In this document: positions 46,143 to 50,602 of the stretch, piece after piece
Position numbering within the stretch: position 1 is the first letter of the stretch
How the letters are laid out: every line of letters starts with the position of its first letter
Origin: Palsa-892 sp035295845
GTDB lineage: Bacteria > Pseudomonadota > Alphaproteobacteria > Rhizobiales > Xanthobacteraceae
Assembly (NCBI GenBank): GCA_035295845.1
Contig: DATGIF010000023.1
Span: 1-50,602 of the forward strand
DNA length: 50,602 bases
Direction of reading: 5' to 3'
The notes under the pieces: generated by a model
Told to the model about the DNA's origin: nothing
The model's input: only the letters and a program-made list of their open reading frames with translations
The model's database searches: none
Program-made: the position numbers and the translations under genes

Positions 46143-48509
46143 ATGATCGCCACCGCCGGATTCCGCTCCATCCGTGGAAGAATCGGCCGCTTTCTCGTTC
46201 CCTTTTTGCTGATTGCGCTTGCGGCCCTTGCCTCCGCGCTCACCCTCCGCGCCGCCGACGAGCTGCAACCGACGCGGGAACGGCTCGACGCCATCCGCGC
46301 GATCTTCGATATGACCGAGGCGGCACTCGCCAACCCGCCGCGGCGCGACGGCGATCTTGCCTCCTTGCGCGCCACCATCGATCCGCTGCGTACGGAATTG
46401 CACGCCAAAATCGACGAGATCGAGCCGCAATTCGCCGATACGCAAAACCGGCTGAAGGAACTGGGCCCGGTGCCCGCGGCCGGTGCGCCGCCGGAGGATC
46501 CCAAAGTCGCCGCCCAGCGCAGCGAGCTTACCGCGCGGGTCGGCGACCTCGACGCCGTGCTCAGACAGGCAAAACTACTCGTGGTGCGCGGCGACCAGAT
46601 CGTCGACCGCATCGAGGCGGCGCGGCGCGCGCTCTTCACGCAACGTTTGCTCGCCCGCAGCGAAAGCATCCTCAGCCCCGCGCTTTGGCTCGCCGCCGCG
46701 AAAGCCTTGCCGGCGGAGATGCAAAGCCTTGCGGGCCTTGCCTCCGACTGGAAAAACAACGCCGACCAGCACGGCGGCCTCGGCACGGTCGCGGTCGCGT
46801 TCGCCGCGATCGCGGCGCTGGTTATCGGAATCCTCCTGCTTCGCCGGACCATCTTGCGCCGGATCGACGGCACCCATGCAGGCATAGCGCCGGGTACACG
46901 TCATCCCCGCGTAGCCGCCATCGCCCTCGGCCGCGCGCTCGTGGACGCCGCCACCGCGCCGCTCGCGGCCTTCGCTTCGATCGAAGTATTGCTGGCCTTT
47001 GAGCTTTTGCCCGAACGGAGCGAGGACATCGCCAACGGCGCCCTCTTCGCGATCACGCTCTTTTCAATCGGACATGCCGCCACTCGTGCGGTGCTCGCCC
47101 CCGATGCGCCGGAGCGGCGGCTGATGCTGCTCGACGACGCGACCGCGAGCCAATTGCACCGGCTGATTACCGGCGCCATCTTCGCGGTGGCGCTGACCTT
47201 GTTTTTATACACGGTTCATCGCGTGCTCGGGGCAGATGCATCGCTGCGGCGCGTGACGAGCGCGCTGATGGCGCTCATCGTCGCGTTTTTCCTCACGCGC
47301 CTTCTGCTCGCGAACCGCCAGTCAGGGGACGATAGCCATGACGGCCTGCCTTCCTGGGCGCGGCTGATCGGCTGGGCCGCGACCGCCACGATCCTCGCCA
47401 CGTTGGTGACCGGCCACCTTAGGCTCGCGGCGTTTATCGCCGTGCGGATTGTCGACGCGGTGATCGTCATCGGCGGGCTCGTACTCCTGCTCGCGCTGAT
47501 CGACTCGATCTTCGGCGAGAGCGCCGCGGCGGGACAGACTCGCCGGCGCAACCTCGCCGCGACGTTCGGCATCAATCCGGCGCAACTCGGCTTCTTCGCG
47601 ACGCTGATCGCCGGCTTGTTGCGCGCGCTACTTTTCGTCATTGCCGCGTTTCTCCTGATCGGAGGCCTCGGCGGCTCCTCCGATATTTCCTCGACGCTCG
47701 ATCGCTTCAGCTTCGGTATCGAGGTGGGCGAGGTACGCGTCGCGCTCTTCGATGTGCTTGCCGCGGTCGCGATGCTCGTCGCCGGGCTCGCGTTCACGCG
47801 CATCGTGCACCGCTGGCTCGCCAACACCGTATTGCCGCGGGCGAGCATCGAGGTCGGCCTGCAGAATTCGATCGCGACGATCTTCGGCTATCTCGGCGTC
47901 ATCGCCGCGGCGCTGCTTGCGCTCGGCCAGCTCGGCATCAATCTGCAAAATGTGGCGCTTGTTGCCGGCGCGCTGTCGGTCGGCATCGGCTTCGGCCTGC
48001 AATCGGTCGTCTCCAATTTCGTATCCGGCATTATTCTGCTGGCCGAGCGGCCGATCCGCGTCGGCGACATCATCGTGGTGAAGGGCGAGGAGGGCTATGT
48101 GCGCCGGATCAGCGTGCGCTCGACCGAAATCGAAACCTTCGAGCACGCCAATGTCATCGTTCCGAATTCTGAGCTCGTCACCAACGTCGTCAAGAACTGG
48201 ACGCATTTCGACACGAGCGGCCGCACCTTTGTGAAGGTAGGAGTCGCCTTCAATTCCAACCCCGAGAAAGTACGGACGATTTTACTGGCGGCCGCCGACC
48301 GGCACCCGCAGGTCTTGAAGAAGCCGGCGCCCCGCGTGCTGCTCCTCGGCTTCGGCGAGAAAGCGCTCGAATTCGAACTGCGCTGCCTCATCACCAATGT
48401 GGGCTTTGCCGCCTCGGTGCGCAGCGACCTTTATTTCTCGATCCTGCAAAGCTTCCGGGCGGAGGGGATCGAGATGCCCTTCGAGTTGCCGCCGCTCGCG
48501 GCGCGATAA
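46143..48509 (+). CDS. Large mechanosensitive channel, MscS family with DUF3772
   Basis: A 788-residue inner-membrane protein. A signal sequence or first helix (about 14-36) is followed by a periplasmic coiled-coil region with DUF3772 (about 40-200), about ten membrane helices (215-560), and the conserved MscS pore and beta domains (about 570-775: ALSVGIGFGLQSVVSNFVSGIILLAERPIRVGDIIVV). It resembles the MscK/YbdG/DUF3772 type of large channel. It would open under membrane tension to release solutes on hypo-osmotic shock. It is preceded by tRNA-Arg and probably has its own promoter. Confidence 0.93.
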   Translation: MIATAGFRSIRGRIGRFLVPFLLIALAALASALTLRAADELQPTRERLDAIRAIFDMTEAALANPPRRDGDLASLRATIDPLRTELHAKIDEIEPQFADTQNRLKELGPVPAAGAPPEDPKVAAQRSELTARVGDLDAVLRQAKLLVVRGDQIVDRIEAARRALFTQRLLARSESILSPALWLAAAKALPAEMQSLAGLASDWKNNADQHGGLGTVAVAFAAIAALVIGILLLRRTILRRIDGTHAGIAPGTRHPRVAAIALGRALVDAATAPLAAFASIEVLLAFELLPERSEDIANGALFAITLFSIGHAATRAVLAPDAPERRLMLLDDATASQLHRLITGAIFAVALTLFLYTVHRVLGADASLRRVTSALMALIVAFFLTRLLLANRQSGDDSHDGLPSWARLIGWAATATILATLVTGHLRLAAFIAVRIVDAVIVIGGLVLLLALIDSIFGESAAAGQTRRRNLAATFGINPAQLGFFATLIAGLLRALLFVIAAFLLIGGLGGSSDISSTLDRFSFGIEVGEVRVALFDVLAAVAMLVAGLAFTRIVHRWLANTVLPRASIEVGLQNSIATIFGYLGVIAAALLALGQLGINLQNVALVAGALSVGIGFGLQSVVSNFVSGIILLAERPIRVGDIIVVKGEEGYVRRISVRSTEIETFEHANVIVPNSELVTNVVKNWTHFDTSGRTFVKVGVAFNSNPEKVRTILLAAADRHPQVLKKPAPRVLLLGFGEKALEFELRCLITNVGFAASVRSDLYFSILQSFRAEGIEMPFELPPLAAR

Positions 48510-48576
48510 CCGGGGGAGGTCTTGCTTCCGCCTTGTCCCCGTCGCAAAACATGGGCGTCCGGGGTGGAAGCAATCC

Positions 48577-49089
48577 ATGACCTTATGGCGAAGCCTGCCG
48601 CTTATTGCGCTCGCGTTTCTCGCTGCGAGCTGCGGCACCCAGATGGATACGAAAAGCCCCGCTTTTTACGACAACCTCGCTTCCCCCGATGCCAAGGTGA
48701 ACGGCGAGGTGGCGGCATCCATGATCTCGGATTATCGCCGCGCCAACGGCCTTGCGGCCGTCGAGCTTGATCCCACGCTCACCCGCATGGCTGAGGACCA
48801 CGCCCGCGTCATGGCCAAGCTCGACAAGGTGACGCACGACCCCGGCGGCCGCGGCCTGACGCAACGCCTGCAAGCGGTGAGCTTCAACGCCAAGGCGGCG
48901 GCGGAAAATGTCGGCGCCGGCTACCAGACGCTCGCGGAGGCATTTTCCGGCTGGCGCGATTCGCCGTCGCACAACAAGAACATGCTGATGCCGGTGGTGA
49001 CAAAAATGGGAATCGCCACCGCCTACGCGCCGAAGTCGAAATACAAGGTCTATTGGGCGCTCGTGCTCGCCCAGCCTGACGAGCGCTGA
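48577..49089 (+). CDS. CAP-domain (SCP/PR1-like) lipoprotein
   Basis: A 170-residue protein with a lipoprotein signal (ALAFLAASC, C19) and a single CAP domain (about 45-165) with MAEDHARVMAKLDKVTHD, AENVGAG, and a DSPSHNKNMLMP segment carrying the conserved histidine. The function of bacterial CAP proteins is mostly unknown; roles in cell-wall attachment or lipid binding are proposed. The ATG at 48577 gives the signal; the frame is open upstream to 48397, inside the channel gene. The acyl-CoA synthetase gene starts 17 bases later. Confidence 0.9.
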   Translation: MTLWRSLPLIALAFLAASCGTQMDTKSPAFYDNLASPDAKVNGEVAASMISDYRRANGLAAVELDPTLTRMAEDHARVMAKLDKVTHDPGGRGLTQRLQAVSFNAKAAAENVGAGYQTLAEAFSGWRDSPSHNKNMLMPVVTKMGIATAYAPKSKYKVYWALVLAQPDER

Positions 49090-49106
49090 CCCCCGCGAGC
49101 CGCCGG

Positions 49107-50602
49107 ATGCTCCCGCAGATTCGCGACTACGACAAGCTCGTCGCGGCGTTCCGCTGGCAGATCCCGTCACGCTACAACATCGGCGTCGATGTCTGCGACA
49201 AATGGGCCGTGAACGAGCCCGATCGCACGGCGCTCGTCATCAAGCAGCCGAAGGGCTTTGAAACCATCAGCTACGGGCGGCTGATGGAAGATTCAAACCG
49301 GCTCGCCAACGCGCTCGCGGCGAATGGCGTCAAACGCGGCGACCGCGTCGCGATCATCCTGCCGCAGACGGCGGAGACCGCGATCTCGCATCTCGCGATC
49401 TACAAGCTCGGCGCAGTGGCGCTCCCGCTCGCGATCCTGTTCGGCGTCGAGGCGCTCGTCTACCGTCTCGAAAATTCCGGCGCCCGCGCCGTGATGACCA
49501 ACGCCGCCGGCCTCGCCAAGCTCGTTGAAATTCGCGGCAAGCTCCCTGAATTGAAACTCGTGCTCTCGATCGACGGCCCCGACAGCGGCGTGTTCGGCTT
49601 CCACGAAACGCTTGCCCGCGCTTCGTCTTCCTTCACGCCGGTTGAAACCTCGCCCGACGATCCCGCCATGATGATCTACACCTCCGGCACCACCGGCCCG
49701 CCCAAGGGCGCGCTGCACGGGCACCGCGTTTTGCTCGGGCATTTGCCGGGCGTTGAACTGCCGCACGAATTCATGCCGCAGCCGGGCGACCGCATGTGGA
49801 CCCCCGCCGACTGGGCGTGGGCGGGCGGCCTCCTCGACGTGCTTCTGCCGGCGCTTTCGCTCGGCGTGCCGGTGGTGGCGAAGAAATTCGAGAAGTTCGA
49901 CCCGCAGGAAGCTTTCGCGCTGATGGCCGAAGCCGAAGTCCGGAACGCCTTCATTCCGCCGACCGCGCTTCGCATGCTGCGCTCCGCCGGCAAGCCGCGC
50001 GAAAAATTCAACCTCCGGACGCTCGGCTCCGGCGGCGAGTCGCTCGGCGAGGAAACTTACGCCTGGGGCCGCGAGACGCTCGGGCTCACCATCAACGAGT
50101 TCTACGGCCAGACCGAGTGCAACCTCGTGCTTTCTTCCGCCGCCGCGATTGGCGTGAGCAAAGCCGGCGCGATCGGCAAAGCCGTGCCCGGCCACACCGT
50201 CGCGGTGATCCGCATGGACGGCAGCCCGTGCGCGCCGGGCGAACTCGGCCAGATCGCGGTGAAGCGGCCGGACCCGGTGATGTTCCTCGAATACTGGAAA
50301 CGGCCCGACGCCACGCGCGACAAGTTCATCGGCGACTGGATGACGACCGGCGATCAGGGCATTGCCGACGAGGAAGGCTATGTACGTTTCGTCGGGCGCG
50401 ACGACGACGTGATCACCAGCGGCGGCTACCGCATCGGCCCCGGCGAGATCGAGGACTGCCTGATCAAGCATCCGGCCGTCGCGATGGCCGCCGTGGTCGG
50501 CGTGCCCGATGCGCTGCGCACCGAGATCGTGAAGGCCTACGTCGTCCTGAAGCCCGGGCACGCGGGTGGCCAGGGGCTGGCCGCCGAACTCCAGGATTTC
50601 GT
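49107..50602 (+). CDS. AMP-forming acyl-CoA synthetase, truncated by window end
   Basis: The first 498 residues of an adenylate-forming enzyme that activates a carboxylate, usually a medium-chain or branched acid, to its CoA ester. The start is MLPQIRDYDKLVAAFRWQIP; the ATP loop is YTSGTTGPPKG (191-201), and the A5 motif is FYGQTEC (332-338). The hinge segment GRDDDVITSGGYRIGPGEIE is present. The last approximately 40-50 residues, including the catalytic lysine motif, lie beyond the window. Substrate cannot be assigned. It is probably in one transcript with the CAP lipoprotein gene. Confidence 0.95.
   Translation, partial: MLPQIRDYDKLVAAFRWQIPSRYNIGVDVCDKWAVNEPDRTALVIKQPKGFETISYGRLMEDSNRLANALAANGVKRGDRVAIILPQTAETAISHLAIYKLGAVALPLAILFGVEALVYRLENSGARAVMTNAAGLAKLVEIRGKLPELKLVLSIDGPDSGVFGFHETLARASSSFTPVETSPDDPAMMIYTSGTTGPPKGALHGHRVLLGHLPGVELPHEFMPQPGDRMWTPADWAWAGGLLDVLLPALSLGVPVVAKKFEKFDPQEAFALMAEAEVRNAFIPPTALRMLRSAGKPREKFNLRTLGSGGESLGEETYAWGRETLGLTINEFYGQTECNLVLSSAAAIGVSKAGAIGKAVPGHTVAVIRMDGSPCAPGELGQIAVKRPDPVMFLEYWKRPDATRDKFIGDWMTTGDQGIADEEGYVRFVGRDDDVITSGGYRIGPGEIEDCLIKHPAVAMAAVVGVPDALRTEIVKAYVVLKPGHAGGQGLAAELQDF

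Noticed and set aside
49293..50561. 422-codon minus-strand frame near the right edge
   Set aside because: The plus strand codes a clear acyl-CoA synthetase across the same bases.

Overview
The window is a GC-rich, densely packed chromosomal segment from an alphaproteobacterium, most likely of the order Hyphomicrobiales (Rhizobiales; Xanthobacteraceae- or Nitrobacteraceae-like). Support comes from the 5' half of a 16S rRNA gene with alphaproteobacterial features at the left edge, from the gene order (M23 peptidase / clpB / DUF4167 / prmC / prfA / ptsP / lysC / ubiG, and bolA / DnaJ-like / cobS / cobT / rpmB / DUF3108 / SUV3-like helicase / S4 / ferredoxin / carD), and from a CtrA/CcrM-era cell-cycle signature (a cluster of GANTC sites). 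No genus can be named from the sequence alone.

Layout. 1-1165: 5' part of a 16S rRNA gene on the minus strand with its leader, boxA and a near-consensus promoter. 1420-6000: an M23 murein peptidase converging on the disaggregase clpB, which has a sigma-32 (RpoH) type promoter. 6189-13711: a MOSC protein, then a minus-strand run lysC > ptsP > prfA > prmC > DUF4167 (aspartate-family amino acids, PTS-Ntr signalling, translation termination and its methylase). 13825-20292: ubiG, an EamA transporter, DUF1178, a nitrilase-family amidase, comF, an NDUFAF5-like methyltransferase, and the minus-strand run parvulin > argJ > mutT (to 21196). 21358-27843: secA, an L,D-transpeptidase lipoprotein, accA, xerD and a small membrane protein. 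27969-31038: aroK-aroB-CorC. 31039-35324: bolA, a DnaJ-domain protein, cobS-cobT (aerobic cobaltochelatase) and rpmB. 35530-41308: DUF3108, a SUV3-like helicase, an S4 RNA-binding protein, a 7Fe ferredoxin and CarD, closed by a perfect bidirectional terminator. 41387-43698: an M48 peptidase lipoprotein and a degenerate nuclease-fold protein. 43852-46096: an unrecognised membrane protein, a probable DUF1214 remnant, a cysteine-type GrdB-family protein and tRNA-Arg(CCU). 46143-50602: a large MscS channel, a CAP-domain lipoprotein and an acyl-CoA synthetase cut by the window end.

Most of this is conserved core genome: envelope maintenance, proteostasis, translation, shikimate, arginine and fatty-acid precursors, cobalamin and protein export. 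I see no prophage, insertion sequence, CRISPR array, defence island or secondary-metabolite cluster, and nothing that I can defend as a wholly new system. The items most worth a second look are the five-fold GANTC cluster folded into an inverted repeat upstream of the helicase, the catalytically degenerate nuclease fold paired with an M48 protease, the Cys-type GrdB homologue in an aerobe-like genome, the DnaJ-like protein with a cysteine cluster in front of cobST, and the DUF1214 remnant.
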